Shown here piece after piece: positions 33,931 through 43,271 of a DNA stretch of 64,000 nucleotides. Source of the DNA: Spirochaetae bacterium HGW-Spirochaetae-1 (GTDB lineage Bacteria; Spirochaetota; UBA4802; UBA5550); the NCBI GenBank assembly GCA_002839375.1, contig PGXY01000007.1, positions 496,001 to 560,000 of the forward strand. The letters run 5' to 3'. Made by a program: the position numbers and the translations under genes. Each line of letters opens with the position of its first letter. Positions within the stretch are counted from its first letter, which is position 1. The notes under the pieces are model-generated. The model was not told the origin of the DNA and ran no database searches. It was given only the letters and a program-made list of their open reading frames with translations.

Positions 33931-33970
33931 TAAAAAAGTTCCTCCTTCCGGTCTCCCAACCGGAAGGAGG
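33931..33970 (-). terminator. Terminator after the second flagellin gene
   Basis: The 11-bp stem CCTCCTTCCGG/CCGGAAGGAGG (33941-33951 and 33960-33970) with an 8-nt loop is followed on the minus strand by AACTTTTTTA. Another 9-bp hairpin, GAAACTGCT/AGCAGTTTC (33973-34000), stands just before it. Together they would end flagellin transcripts or stabilise their 3-prime ends, with partial read-through into flaG. Confidence 0.8.
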
Positions 33971-34017
33971 CCGAAACTGCTGCACTGCAGGAGCAGTTTC
34001 TAATTTTATAGTGATTC

Positions 34018-34863
34018 TCATTCCAACAGTTTCATTACAAGCTTTGGCTTAAAATTCGCTTGAGCCAGCATCGCAACACCAGTCTGAATGAGAATCTGGT
34101 CCTTTGTGTACTCAACCATCTGAGCAGCCATATCCACGTCCCGCACGCGGGAATCCGCAGCAAGCATATTTTCATAGGATCTGGTCAGAGAACTGATAGT
34201 GTTCTCCATCCGATTATAGTAGGCGCCAAGATCTGCCCTCTGTCGATTTAGCTTCTCAAGAGCTATATCAACATACCCAATCATGGCATTCGCCTGACCT
34301 ACAGTCGAAATAGAACGCTTCTTACTCGCCTCATCTACGAGGTTCAGGGCCTTCGCACCAATGGTGGAAATGTACACCCTGATCCGCTGATTGCTGTTGG
34401 CTCCAACATGGAAGAACATACTGCCGACTTTACTAGTTTTAGCGAAAGCTCCTGTCAGCATTTTCATCCTGTTGAATTCAGCAGAAGTCGAGATGCGGTC
34501 GATCTCTTCGATAAGCTGCGACACCTCCACCTGGATCTGTGTTCTGTCACTATTGGAATAAATTCCATTAGCAGACTGAATCGACAATTGTCGGATCCGC
34601 TGGAGAATATCGTTAACCTGCTGGAATGATCCTTCCGCGACCTGTACAAAAGACAGACCGTTCTGAGCATTTTTCTCAGCCTGGATCAGACCGTTAATCT
34701 GTGTCCTCATTTTCTCAGACACGGCCAGTCCGGAAGCATCATCACCAGCGCGGTTTATTGCTTCGCCCGAAGCAAGCTTTTCGATAGACTTATCCAGCCG
34801 CGCCGCGACATTCTGCATTTGCCTGTTCGCAAATATCGCGCTCATGTTGTGATTGATTCTCAT
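34018..34863 (-). CDS. flaB: Flagellin FlaB-type (core flagellin)
   Basis: A 281-residue core flagellin of the spirochaete FlaB type. N-terminal [20 protein letters not shown], then [20 protein letters not shown], and the spirochaete-style middle SMFFHVGANSNQRIRVYIST; C-terminal DMAAQMVEYTKDQILIQTGV. There is no D2/D3 hypervariable insertion, as usual for periplasmic filaments. The last residues FKPKLVMKLLE differ from the usual Q-S-A-L-x-LL ending. It follows GGGAGGG closely. Second of two FlaB genes, 336 bp from the first, so stoichiometry may differ. Confidence 0.94.
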   Translation of the reverse strand: MRINHNMSAIFANRQMQNVAARLDKSIEKLASGEAINRAGDDASGLAVSEKMRTQINGLIQAEKNAQNGLSFVQVAEGSFQQVNDILQRIRQLSIQSANGIYSNSDRTQIQVEVSQLIEEIDRISTSAEFNRMKMLTGAFAKTSKVGSMFFHVGANSNQRIRVYISTIGAKALNLVDEASKKRSISTVGQANAMIGYVDIALEKLNRQRADLGAYYNRMENTISSLTRSYENMLAADSRVRDVDMAAQMVEYTKDQILIQTGVAMLAQANFKPKLVMKLLE

Positions 34864-35199
34864 AGCACCCTCCCTTGGTTTGTGAATCAGGATCGCCGTT
34901 TTTTTTAATGTCCAAGCTTTCCCGGTTTTTCAGTCCCAACATCTTGTTGGAAAAGGAACCGCACAGCAGTTCAAAGGTTTTCTCCTTAATCGCCGTCCGG
35001 ACTGCCCATAATCCAGACAACACCGGCGCCGAATAATTCCGGCAGCCGATGATGCCCTCCCAACACCACAAGCTGCCGGAATCTCTTCCCGGCAAAATAA
35101 TACGTATTGGGCAGTCACCAAGGGAAATGGTGCGAGAACCATCACAGGTTGAATTTTCAAAGAACATTATTAGTCTTACTTCAGGGACTTTTTAGTTTA
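34864..35199. other. Spacer between flagellin genes with hairpin
   Basis: No gene seen. ATTCCGGCAGC (35036-35046) pairs perfectly with GCTGCCGGAAT (35072-35082), an 11-bp stem with a 25-nt loop and no U run. It may be a processed 5-prime leader or a protein-binding site for the second flagellin mRNA. No clear sigma28 box was found here. Confidence 0.5.
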
Positions 35200-36057
35200 C
35201 TACATAGATCCGTTTAACAGTCTCAGTGCCGATTGCGACTGCAGGTTCGCCTGACTGAGCATCGCTGTTCCGCTCTGTACAAGCACCTGATTTTTCACAA
35301 ACTCAACCATCTCCTCAGCCATGTCAGCATCTCTGATCCTGGACTCGGCTGCCTGGATGTTTTCATAAGCCACCATAAGTCCTTTGGCGGTCATATCCAT
35401 CCGGTTGTAGTATGCGCCTAAATCGGCTCTCTGCTTGGAAAGAATCTGCAAAGAGTTATCCAGCAGGCCAATGGCATCATTCGCACCACCGGGAGACGAA
35501 AGAGAGATCGCAACCTTACCCGTGGCATCCCTGAATCTGAATGCCTGGGCGGTCATCGTTCCCACGTATACGCGTTCCCGCTGGTTCTGGTTTGCACCAA
35601 GATGAAACCACATGCTGGCCTTGGGATTCACTCTCGAAAACTCTCCCGTCAGCACTTTAAACTTGTTAAACTCGGCCTGTGAGGCGATTCGGTCAACCTC
35701 ATCAACAAGAGCAGACACCTCAACCTGAATCAGCTGCCTATCCCTGTTGGAATAGATGCCGTTTGCGGACTGAATGGCAAGCACCCTTACCCGCTGAATA
35801 ATCTGAGCCGTCTGGTTCAGATAACCTTCAGCAGTCTGGACGAAAGACATACCGTCTTCGGTATTTCTTTCCGCCTGCCTGAGCCCCTGAATCTGGGTAC
35901 GCATCTTTTCAGATACGGCCAGACCTGATGCATCATCTCCTGACTTATTGATCCTCTCGCCGGAAGAAAGCTTTTCCATGTTTTTCTGGACGCCCCATTG
36001 AGAGAATTTCAAAGTCCTGTTTGCATTAATTGCACTCATGTTGTGATTAATAATCAT
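35200..36057 (-). CDS. flaB: Flagellin FlaB-type (core flagellin)
   Basis: A 285-residue FlaB flagellin. N-terminal [20 protein letters not shown], then [20 protein letters not shown], middle [20 protein letters not shown] and a standard ending [16 protein letters not shown]. Distinctly closer to canonical FlaB than the second copy. ATG 36055-36057 follows AAAGGAGTG; the frame is open 51 codons further upstream, but that part contains the leader and is not flagellin-like. First gene of the filament block, with a sigma28-like promoter about 174 bp upstream. Confidence 0.95.
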   Translation of the reverse strand: MIINHNMSAINANRTLKFSQWGVQKNMEKLSSGERINKSGDDASGLAVSEKMRTQIQGLRQAERNTEDGMSFVQTAEGYLNQTAQIIQRVRVLAIQSANGIYSNRDRQLIQVEVSALVDEVDRIASQAEFNKFKVLTGEFSRVNPKASMWFHLGANQNQRERVYVGTMTAQAFRFRDATGKVAISLSSPGGANDAIGLLDNSLQILSKQRADLGAYYNRMDMTAKGLMVAYENIQAAESRIRDADMAEEMVEFVKNQVLVQSGTAMLSQANLQSQSALRLLNGSM

Positions 36058-36672
36058 TTTACACTCCTTTGTTTCTGTGTTTTTCCCGGCTTCCTTGCCA
36101 GACTGATCCCGAGGGCCGAAGATCAGTAATTGATACCAGGTTATCGACTGAAAAATCAGTCTGTAACGGCCCGGTTCCAGGCTTGTATCTGGGCACATAC
36201 AAGCCTGCAACAGAATGAGTGGTCATGACGTTATCGCCAACAGGCCAATCGTTTTCAAAGAACCCGAAGTAAGAAGGGACTACGCCCTGTTCGAAAGTTC
36301 GTCACCTTTGGTGGTCATATTTAACACTGTTATAGGCTGTTATGGACAATTGAAGGTTATTATATTATAATATGATCGTTTTTTATCATGTTTGATCCAT
36401 TTTCCATTATTTTGATGTTTTTTTGCATTTTTCCTGTTTTTTTACAATAAATGCAGTAAAGACATATGAATGGCGGTATTTTAATGGCGGTATCATGTAA
36501 GTGAGTGTATTTAATTCTGTTGAATGATGTCGGATGGATTTAGAAGCAAGTCATACAATGAATCGGCTTTATTTCAGGACCAGAGAAGGCTATATGTAAA
36601 AAACTATTATGCAAACAGAAGATGCTCTGACCCTCATATTCCGCAGTGAAATTTATTTATCGGGATAATCCG
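36058..36672. other. Long leader and intergenic region upstream of flaB
   Basis: No gene seen. It contains the sigma28-like promoter (36231-36257), a very AT-rich block (36340-36470) and a direct repeat AATGGCGGTAT near 36468-36494. The stretch also ends the beta-propeller/OmpA gene, for which no terminator was seen. Confidence 0.5.
36231..36257 (-). promoter_or_regulatory. Sigma28-like promoter for flaB
   Basis: On the minus strand GGCGATAA (36231-36238) stands 15 nt after TGAA (36254-36257), close to the FliA consensus TAAA-N15-GCCGATAA. It points at flaB and leaves a leader of about 174 nt. One mismatch in each box. Confidence 0.5.
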
Positions 36673-38655
36673 TCAGGGAGCGGCCTTTTTTACCCTTTTG
36701 AAGAAAAACTCTGTACGCCTGTTCCTGCTCCTCCCCTCTTCCGTATTATTGGGGGCGATAGGTTTCTTTTCGCCAAAACCAGTAGAGTCCACTCGCTCGG
36801 GTGAAATACCGTTTTTTATCATATATTCCACTACCGAATCTGCCCTGCGCTCGGAAAGCTTCTGATTGTAATCACTATCTCCCGTGGAATCGGTATGTCC
36901 CTGAACTTCAACATCGAGATTCTTATTCTCTTTTAGAAGGGTTATGAGTTTGTCCAGAATATCCAGCGATTCCTTTTTAAGGTAGGCCCTGTCAACCTCA
37001 AAGAGAATATTATCCACCACAACAGGCCTATCCTGCTGCAGTTCATCGAGCTCAATAACCTTTTCCTTATCCTGATTGCTCACAATTGCTTTTTTGGGAA
37101 CAAAACCCGGGGCTGTAATCACCAGTTCGATATTATCACCGCCAGGTACTTTTATATCTCCTGAGCCGCGAACGGTCTCCTTTGAATGATGTACTATCCT
37201 GCCCTTATCACGCTTTTTTATCTCCACAGTAGCAGTAATATTTTTACCCGTCTTATCTCTCACATTTACGGTCAGGTCACGAAGACTCTCGATCTTATCC
37301 TGATCCTTTTTATCATAGATTCTCTGCGGTGGCGCCACATCATCTTTCTTTTTATTCTTGTCATCGGTAAGAGTTGCGAATCCGCTGCCTCCGTCGACTA
37401 TTTTAGTATAGTATTCAGTTCCCAGGGCATAGAGATAATTTCCCGCCGGGAGAAACATGATGCCTCCCGAGGCCACAGGCTGTGAAACAGCTCCGGGGAA
37501 AGGAGTAGTATATTCCCAGATAGCTTCCTTGCTGACAAAGTTGGAGGCCTGCAGGAGTCCATATGTCATATCCTTGCCATTGACCGTTTTTGCCTGGTTG
37601 CGTGCTATATATATCTGGTCTCGTACCGTGACAAAAAGGGGACCTGACCTGGGCGATACGACAATCCTTTCATTAATATTTCCCGTTTCTGGATCAATCA
37701 CTGCCACATCGCTGTTCCCTATGGCAAAAAGAATGGCCCTGTCGGTAAAACTGGGATTAGAGGTTATGTAATCGCCATAATCTTTCATCCAGATGGTTCG
37801 GCCATCCCGAATATCAAGACAGTACATGCTCATGGTGCAGGGGATGTATACCTTCTGCTTATACACAACGGGAGGAATTATTGCAAAGGGTTTCGGCAGG
37901 TCCCTGGACCAGACCTGCTTACCTGTTTTCACATCCAGGCAATGAACGGTATACCGGCCGCTGGAATAATCCATGGACTGGGCAAAGATAAGATCATCAT
38001 AAAAAGTTGGAAAACCGCTGAATGATTTAATGAGTTCATTGTCCCACTGCAGGTGACCATTGTTGATGTCCCGGGAAAGAAACATGTTTCTCGTACCGTA
38101 CAGGATAATCTCGCCGGAAATAACAGGATCGGAGTAAATGCCGTCCACCATGGGTAGAGGCTTATAGCCCGAGAGACCCTGCCGGCCCGTCTGTTCTTCA
38201 CGCATCGCCGTACGCGCCCACAATACCTTTCCCGTGCGCTTGTTGAATGCATATATGGCGATGGGGTCGGTAAGAAAGAGGGTATCACCTTTAATCAGAG
38301 GATACTTGACCTTTCCGGCCGCACGCGACAGGGCCTTGAACTGACGGGAAATATCCTGCATCCTCACTTTCCAGATGAGTTTCCCGTATTCCTCATCTAT
38401 ACAGTACACCGTGGCGCTGCGATCGACAAAATATACACGGCCATCGGACACAACGGGATTAAACACCTGGTCATCGGCCTGGAACAGCCATTTGAGATTA
38501 TTGTTCTTTACGATTATCTCATCATTATTTCCGGTAAAATAAATATTTCCCTTGTAAATAGGCCAGTCAGCCCCCTGAAGCTGCGCAGGGTAAAAACCCG
38601 GGGTCAGAGCCGCCGCTATTGAAAACAGGAATGCAATGATAACCGTATTTCTCAT
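36673..38655 (-). CDS. PQQ-type beta-propeller / OmpA-like fusion protein
   Basis: A 660-residue exported protein. Signal peptide MRNTVIIAFLFSIAAALTPG. Residues about 30-420 form a PQQ-like propeller with repeats such as YCIDEEYGKLIWKVRM, AFNKRTGKVLWARTA, HCLDVKTGKQVWSRDL and CLDIRDGRTIWMKDY. Residues about 455-545 look like a PEGA or carboxypeptidase-regulatory-like beta domain. The end is an OmpA-type peptidoglycan-binding domain (ILFEVDRAYLKKESLDILDK, then VEVQGHTDSTGD and RSRNRRTEFFF). It would hold a propeller on the cell wall. It lies 12 bp after glgP, so they are co-transcribed, though the functional link is unclear. Confidence 0.87.
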   Translation of the reverse strand: MRNTVIIAFLFSIAAALTPGFYPAQLQGADWPIYKGNIYFTGNNDEIIVKNNNLKWLFQADDQVFNPVVSDGRVYFVDRSATVYCIDEEYGKLIWKVRMQDISRQFKALSRAAGKVKYPLIKGDTLFLTDPIAIYAFNKRTGKVLWARTAMREEQTGRQGLSGYKPLPMVDGIYSDPVISGEIILYGTRNMFLSRDINNGHLQWDNELIKSFSGFPTFYDDLIFAQSMDYSSGRYTVHCLDVKTGKQVWSRDLPKPFAIIPPVVYKQKVYIPCTMSMYCLDIRDGRTIWMKDYGDYITSNPSFTDRAILFAIGNSDVAVIDPETGNINERIVVSPRSGPLFVTVRDQIYIARNQAKTVNGKDMTYGLLQASNFVSKEAIWEYTTPFPGAVSQPVASGGIMFLPAGNYLYALGTEYYTKIVDGGSGFATLTDDKNKKKDDVAPPQRIYDKKDQDKIESLRDLTVNVRDKTGKNITATVEIKKRDKGRIVHHSKETVRGSGDIKVPGGDNIELVITAPGFVPKKAIVSNQDKEKVIELDELQQDRPVVVDNILFEVDRAYLKKESLDILDKLITLLKENKNLDVEVQGHTDSTGDSDYNQKLSERRADSVVEYMIKNGISPERVDSTGFGEKKPIAPNNTEEGRSRNRRTEFFFKRVKKAAP

Positions 38656-38667
38656 GTCAGGCCTCTG

Positions 38668-41226
38668 TCACGCCCAGATTATATTTATCTCGGGATCAAA
38701 TTTCCGGTATGAATCATCATGACTTGCCAGCACACGCACGGTGAAACCAAACTGGCCTGACTTAAGGCAGAGGAGCTGACCCACGTATTCATATAAATTA
38801 TTATCAATTTTATTAATGAGCGACATGGGCAATGCGGCGCCTTCGGAAATCTCATCTTTCTGGCTCAGGGAACCAAAATAAAGCTCCACCTGAACATCAT
38901 CGGGAGTCAATTCTCCCAGGTTGACCTGGGCGGTTACGGTAATTTTTGACCCCACAGTGATTTCCTTCTCCTTATTAAAGGAGAGGTCCTTAATCTGTAT
39001 CTGGTCCCATTTTTTATGAGCAGTATGTTTCCACTTTGACAGGCTTTTTGCTATCCGATAATTATCGCCCGACAGTATGGAAAAATTCTTGTGGCCTTTA
39101 ATATAATATTTTTCAGCGTAATCCTTCACCATCCTGTTGGTATTGAATACGGGATTAAGCGTTTTCATCGATTCCTTTATCCTGGCAAGCCATTCCCTGG
39201 GAAGACCATCAAGCCCCCTGTTATAGAACATGGGAATTACTTCCATTTCAAGGATATTGTAAAGCGAAAGGCTCTCTACATCATCCTGATATCCGTGGTC
39301 ATCATACACCTCACCCTTGCCGATGGCCCATCCGTTATTCGCGTTATAGGCCTCATCCCACCATCCGTCAAGAACGCTGATATTGATGCCGCCATTGGGT
39401 ATGACTTTCATGCCACTGGTGCCCGAAGCCTCTTTAGGCCGAATGGGAGTATTGAGCCAGATATCCACTCCCTGTACCATATACCTTGCAATGTTGATCT
39501 CATAATCCTCGAGAAAAACAATCCGGTTTCTGAACCGCTCATCCTTGGCGAGATGGATTATCTGCTTAACCAGTTCCTTCCCCATATTGTCCCGCGGATG
39601 AGCCTTGCCGGCGAAAATAATCTGTACCGGCCTGTCCTTGACGCTCAGGATAGAAGCAAGCCTGCCCATATCACGAAGGAGGAGAGTCGCCCGCTTATAC
39701 GTCGCAAAACGCCGCGCAAAACCAATGGTCAGGGCGTCGGGGTCCAGCACCGAATTGGACTTATCCGCTTCCTTGGGAGGAAATCCCCGGGCAAGCATCT
39801 GCTTTTTCAGCAATCTCCTGGCAAAAGCGACCAGCCTTTCACGCGACCTTTCACGACAGCGCCACAGTTCCGAATCGGGTATTTCATCGATATTTGCCCA
39901 TATGCTGTTGTCGGCAGGGTTGTCGATCCAGCGGGGACCAAGATAGCGGTTGTAAAGCCGCATCATCTCGTCGGAAGTCCAGGACAGGGTCTGCACTCCG
40001 TTGGTGATATGACCGATGGGAATTTCATGTTCCGGCAGCGTGGACCAAATATTTTTCCACATATTGCGCGAGACATGACCATGCAGCTTCGACACACCAT
40101 TGCTAGCCGCCGCCGTCTTGAGAGCCAGGACCGTCATGCAGAAAGTCTCCTGCTTATCAAAGGGATTTTCTCTTCCCAGGCCCATAAACCGTTCGCGGGT
40201 TATTTTCAATTTTTCATAGTAATGAGAAAGATATTCATCGACCATTACCGGGTCAAAACGGTCATTACCGGCCGGTACCGGCGTATGCGTGGTAAAAACA
40301 TTGCTTGATACGACGAACTCATAGGCTTCGTCAAAAGTCAGTTTATTGTCACGCATGGAATTATATATCCGCTCCACGGAAAGAAACGCGGCATGGCCTT
40401 CATTCATGTGATACACAGTACAGTTGACCCCCAGCGTCTTGAGCGCGCGGACACCGCCGATCCCCAGCATGATTTCCTGCCTGATTCTCATCTCCGTATC
40501 TCCGCCATAGAGCTGATCGGTTATGGTCCTGTCCTCCAGATTGTTATCCTGGATGTTTGTATCAAGAAGAATAAGCCTGATTCTTCCGATAGATGACTGC
40601 CAGAGCTGGGCATGCACAATTCTGCCCGGGAATTCAACGGAAATTTTTACAGGTTCGCCTTTGTCATTCCTTAACAGCTCAATGGGGAGATTGTAAAAAT
40701 CCAGTTCGGGAAAGCTTTCCTGCTGCCAGCCATCCATGTTCAGATACTGGTGAAAATAACCGAGCCGATAAAGCAAGCCAACACCGAAGAGAGGAAGCCC
40801 CAGTTCGCTGGATGATTTCAGATGATCTCCTGCCAGGACTCCCAATCCTCCGGAATAAATGGGAAGGCACTCATGGATGCCGAACTCCGCTGAAAAATAC
40901 GCAACCTTCGCATCTTTGTAATCGACCAGATTTTCTTCAAACCAGGACTTACTTGAAAGATGCCGGTCCAGTTCCGTTACAACCCTTTCCATATGGGCCA
41001 GGAAGCTTTCCGATTCAGCCGCCTCGTCAAGCTGAGTCTGTGAAACCGTACCAAGAAGCTTCACGGGATTATGTTCTACCTCCCTCCAGAGATCCACATC
41101 GAGTCTCCTGAAAAGCTCTATGGCTTCATAATTCCAGACCCACCATAAATTATACGCTATCTTCAACAGCGGCCTTAATTTTTCTGGTAAATATGGAGTA
41201 ACATTAAATTTTTGTACATGCCCCAT
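38668..41226 (-). CDS. glgP: Alpha-glucan phosphorylase
   Basis: An 852-residue alpha-glucan family phosphorylase that releases glucose 1-phosphate from glycogen or maltodextrin. N-terminal DUF3417 region with LKIAYNLWWVWNYEAIELFR; active-site parts YFSAEFGIHECLPIYSGGLG, then GFARRFATYKRATLL. The PLP-lysine motif is EASGTSGMKVIPNGG and is intact. It is the longer non-classical type, without the muscle-enzyme N-terminal arm. A good start at MGHVQKF; no other glycogen genes in the window. First gene of a two-gene unit with the beta-propeller protein. Confidence 0.95.
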   Translation of the reverse strand: MGHVQKFNVTPYLPEKLRPLLKIAYNLWWVWNYEAIELFRRLDVDLWREVEHNPVKLLGTVSQTQLDEAAESESFLAHMERVVTELDRHLSSKSWFEENLVDYKDAKVAYFSAEFGIHECLPIYSGGLGVLAGDHLKSSSELGLPLFGVGLLYRLGYFHQYLNMDGWQQESFPELDFYNLPIELLRNDKGEPVKISVEFPGRIVHAQLWQSSIGRIRLILLDTNIQDNNLEDRTITDQLYGGDTEMRIRQEIMLGIGGVRALKTLGVNCTVYHMNEGHAAFLSVERIYNSMRDNKLTFDEAYEFVVSSNVFTTHTPVPAGNDRFDPVMVDEYLSHYYEKLKITRERFMGLGRENPFDKQETFCMTVLALKTAAASNGVSKLHGHVSRNMWKNIWSTLPEHEIPIGHITNGVQTLSWTSDEMMRLYNRYLGPRWIDNPADNSIWANIDEIPDSELWRCRERSRERLVAFARRLLKKQMLARGFPPKEADKSNSVLDPDALTIGFARRFATYKRATLLLRDMGRLASILSVKDRPVQIIFAGKAHPRDNMGKELVKQIIHLAKDERFRNRIVFLEDYEINIARYMVQGVDIWLNTPIRPKEASGTSGMKVIPNGGINISVLDGWWDEAYNANNGWAIGKGEVYDDHGYQDDVESLSLYNILEMEVIPMFYNRGLDGLPREWLARIKESMKTLNPVFNTNRMVKDYAEKYYIKGHKNFSILSGDNYRIAKSLSKWKHTAHKKWDQIQIKDLSFNKEKEITVGSKITVTAQVNLGELTPDDVQVELYFGSLSQKDEISEGAALPMSLINKIDNNLYEYVGQLLCLKSGQFGFTVRVLASHDDSYRKFDPEINIIWA

Positions 41227-41362
41227 TGTCAGCTCCTCAATTTTTCACGGGAGGGTTTCAAACCGCCCGATTGATAGTCACAAAAAGTATCACCATGTGC
41301 AAACAAAGCAATTTTCAATCTGTTCACACTGAAGCCCCGATGACATAAAAGCAGGAAAAGAA

Positions 41363-43225
41363 TCAGGCCGTTACCGGCAAATATAAAGATACGGTGGTCC
41401 CTTTATCTTTAATCGAATTAATATCGATATACCCCTTGTGCCGTTTAACAATAGCATAACTGATGGCAAGTCCCATACCACTGCCCATATCCTTTGTGGT
41501 GAAATAGGGGTCGAAAATCCTGTTTAAATCATCCCGGTCAATACCCCTGCCTGAATCCTCGATAATTATCTGAACATACCTCCCTTCCTGGAGAGAGATA
41601 CCGTTATGCATCTCTTCATTTTCCACCTGTATGTTCATTGCTGCAATTTTAAGCATGCCGCCATAGTCCATGGCTTCAAGGGCATTTGTGATAATGTATT
41701 CGAGCACATGACCAATCTGAAATTCATCCACTTCGACCATCCAAAGGTTCGAAGAAATATTCAACACACATTTACAGGGGGCTCCTTTCAACAGAGGATC
41801 GCAGATATTAGAAATGAGGAGCTTCATATCTGTATTCTTCTTAACGGGCTTCCCGCCTTTTGAGAAAGTACTCAATTGATGTGTCAGCTCTTTCACTTTA
41901 AGTGCAGCCTTCTCTGCATCGTTGAGTGTATCAATCAATTCGATGTTTTTCGGATCAATTTCCATTCGTGCCAGGGAAAGATTGCCTATAATGGCCGTGA
42001 GAGCATTATTATAATCATGAGCTATCCCACCTGCCAAAATCCCAATGGCCTCGAGTTTCCTGGCCATGAGTAATTCCTGTTCCATTTTTTTCTTATCAGA
42101 TATATCTCTCAAAATACCGTTAAAGAAGGCCATTCCCTCAGTTTTTGTCTTAATAAGGGAAACAGAGCCCTCTAAATAGATTTTTTTGCCGCTTTTCGCC
42201 ACACCGGTCCAGTTTTTCAGCATACTGAGTTTTCCTGATTTATAAACCTTGTTAAAAAAACTGTATACGCTTTCTTTTTCTTCGGGATCAACAAATTTTT
42301 CAAAAGGACTTCCGATTATTTCTTCTTTCGGATAACCCAGCTTTTCACTCAGGGCCCGGTTTACATAGAGAATCCTTCCTTTAATATCTGCCTCGTAATA
42401 TCCGTCCTCTATGCTTTCCATGACGGATATCCATTTCTCTTCACTCCTGCGCAGGGACCGCTCGAACTGTTTTTTATCTTGTATATCTGAATATACACCC
42501 TGTGTGCCGATATAGATTTTTTCATTTTCCCCATTATACCTGTACACACCCTCGGAACATACGGAAAAAAAATGAGAATCCTTACCCGACTCACTATCAA
42601 AGGACACATTGAGAATTTCCTTCGATTTTGTCATGAGTCGAACCTCGAAAAAACGTGTCATCCTGTTTCCCGTTCTTCTTTCGAGGATGCGATTCCGTGC
42701 CATTTCCCTATCATCGGGATGTACCAGGTCAAGAATACTGGTTCCAATGAGCTCTTCCTGTTTATACCCGTAGCGACTCACAGATTCGCTTATAAATGTA
42801 ATACTACCGTTTGTGTCAACCCGATAAACGATATCGGGAATGACTTCCAGCATGGTTCTCAGTTTTTCTTCCGATTCAAGGTAGAGCTTTTTGATATTTT
42901 TCAGTTCAGAAATATCGTCAATAACAAGAATATATTCATTTTCAGCAGCATTGAGCAGAGATGTTTTCAGGTATTTTGCCGTGTTGCCAGAGTCATTGAT
43001 TTTAATCTCGAGTTCATTCGCCGATTTTGTATTATAATTCTCAAAAAGACTCCGAAAATGGCCTATATAATCAAAAAGGCAGGTATTCAGAACATCATTA
43101 TTTTTTTTAAACTGGCCGTTCAAGGAAAGCAAAGAAAAAGCACGGTCATTGATGGATATAATCCTGCCATCAGCATTACAGCAACAAAGTCCCATCCCTG
43201 CTTTTTCAAACAGATCCAGATCCAT
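41363..43225 (-). CDS. PAS-domain sensor histidine kinase
   Basis: A 620-residue soluble kinase with three PAS domains (about 5-115, 130-255 and 260-380): IPDIVYRVDTNGSITFISES and IEDGYYEADIKGRILYVNRA are PAS cores. The histidine-kinase part has the H-box AGGIAHDYNNALTAIIGNLS and the ATPase motifs NALEAM, DSGRGIDRDD and GSGMGLAISYAIVKRHKG. No membrane segment and no receiver domain in the protein; no response regulator gene is next to it. ATG 43225 is preferred to an ATG 5 codons upstream because GGGAGA stands 7 nt before it. Cotranscribed with the SpoIIE-type phosphatase 46 bp upstream. Confidence 0.88.
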   Translation of the reverse strand: MDLDLFEKAGMGLCCCNADGRIISINDRAFSLLSLNGQFKKNNDVLNTCLFDYIGHFRSLFENYNTKSANELEIKINDSGNTAKYLKTSLLNAAENEYILVIDDISELKNIKKLYLESEEKLRTMLEVIPDIVYRVDTNGSITFISESVSRYGYKQEELIGTSILDLVHPDDREMARNRILERRTGNRMTRFFEVRLMTKSKEILNVSFDSESGKDSHFFSVCSEGVYRYNGENEKIYIGTQGVYSDIQDKKQFERSLRRSEEKWISVMESIEDGYYEADIKGRILYVNRALSEKLGYPKEEIIGSPFEKFVDPEEKESVYSFFNKVYKSGKLSMLKNWTGVAKSGKKIYLEGSVSLIKTKTEGMAFFNGILRDISDKKKMEQELLMARKLEAIGILAGGIAHDYNNALTAIIGNLSLARMEIDPKNIELIDTLNDAEKAALKVKELTHQLSTFSKGGKPVKKNTDMKLLISNICDPLLKGAPCKCVLNISSNLWMVEVDEFQIGHVLEYIITNALEAMDYGGMLKIAAMNIQVENEEMHNGISLQEGRYVQIIIEDSGRGIDRDDLNRIFDPYFTTKDMGSGMGLAISYAIVKRHKGYIDINSIKDKGTTVSLYLPVTA

Positions 43226-43271
43226 CCCAAGTTCTCCCATTTGAGAATAGTATAACAGGATAATTCTTTAA

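Noticed and set aside
39091-40308. 405-codon open frame opposite glgP
   Set aside because: Antisense shadow of a strongly conserved enzyme; no motif.
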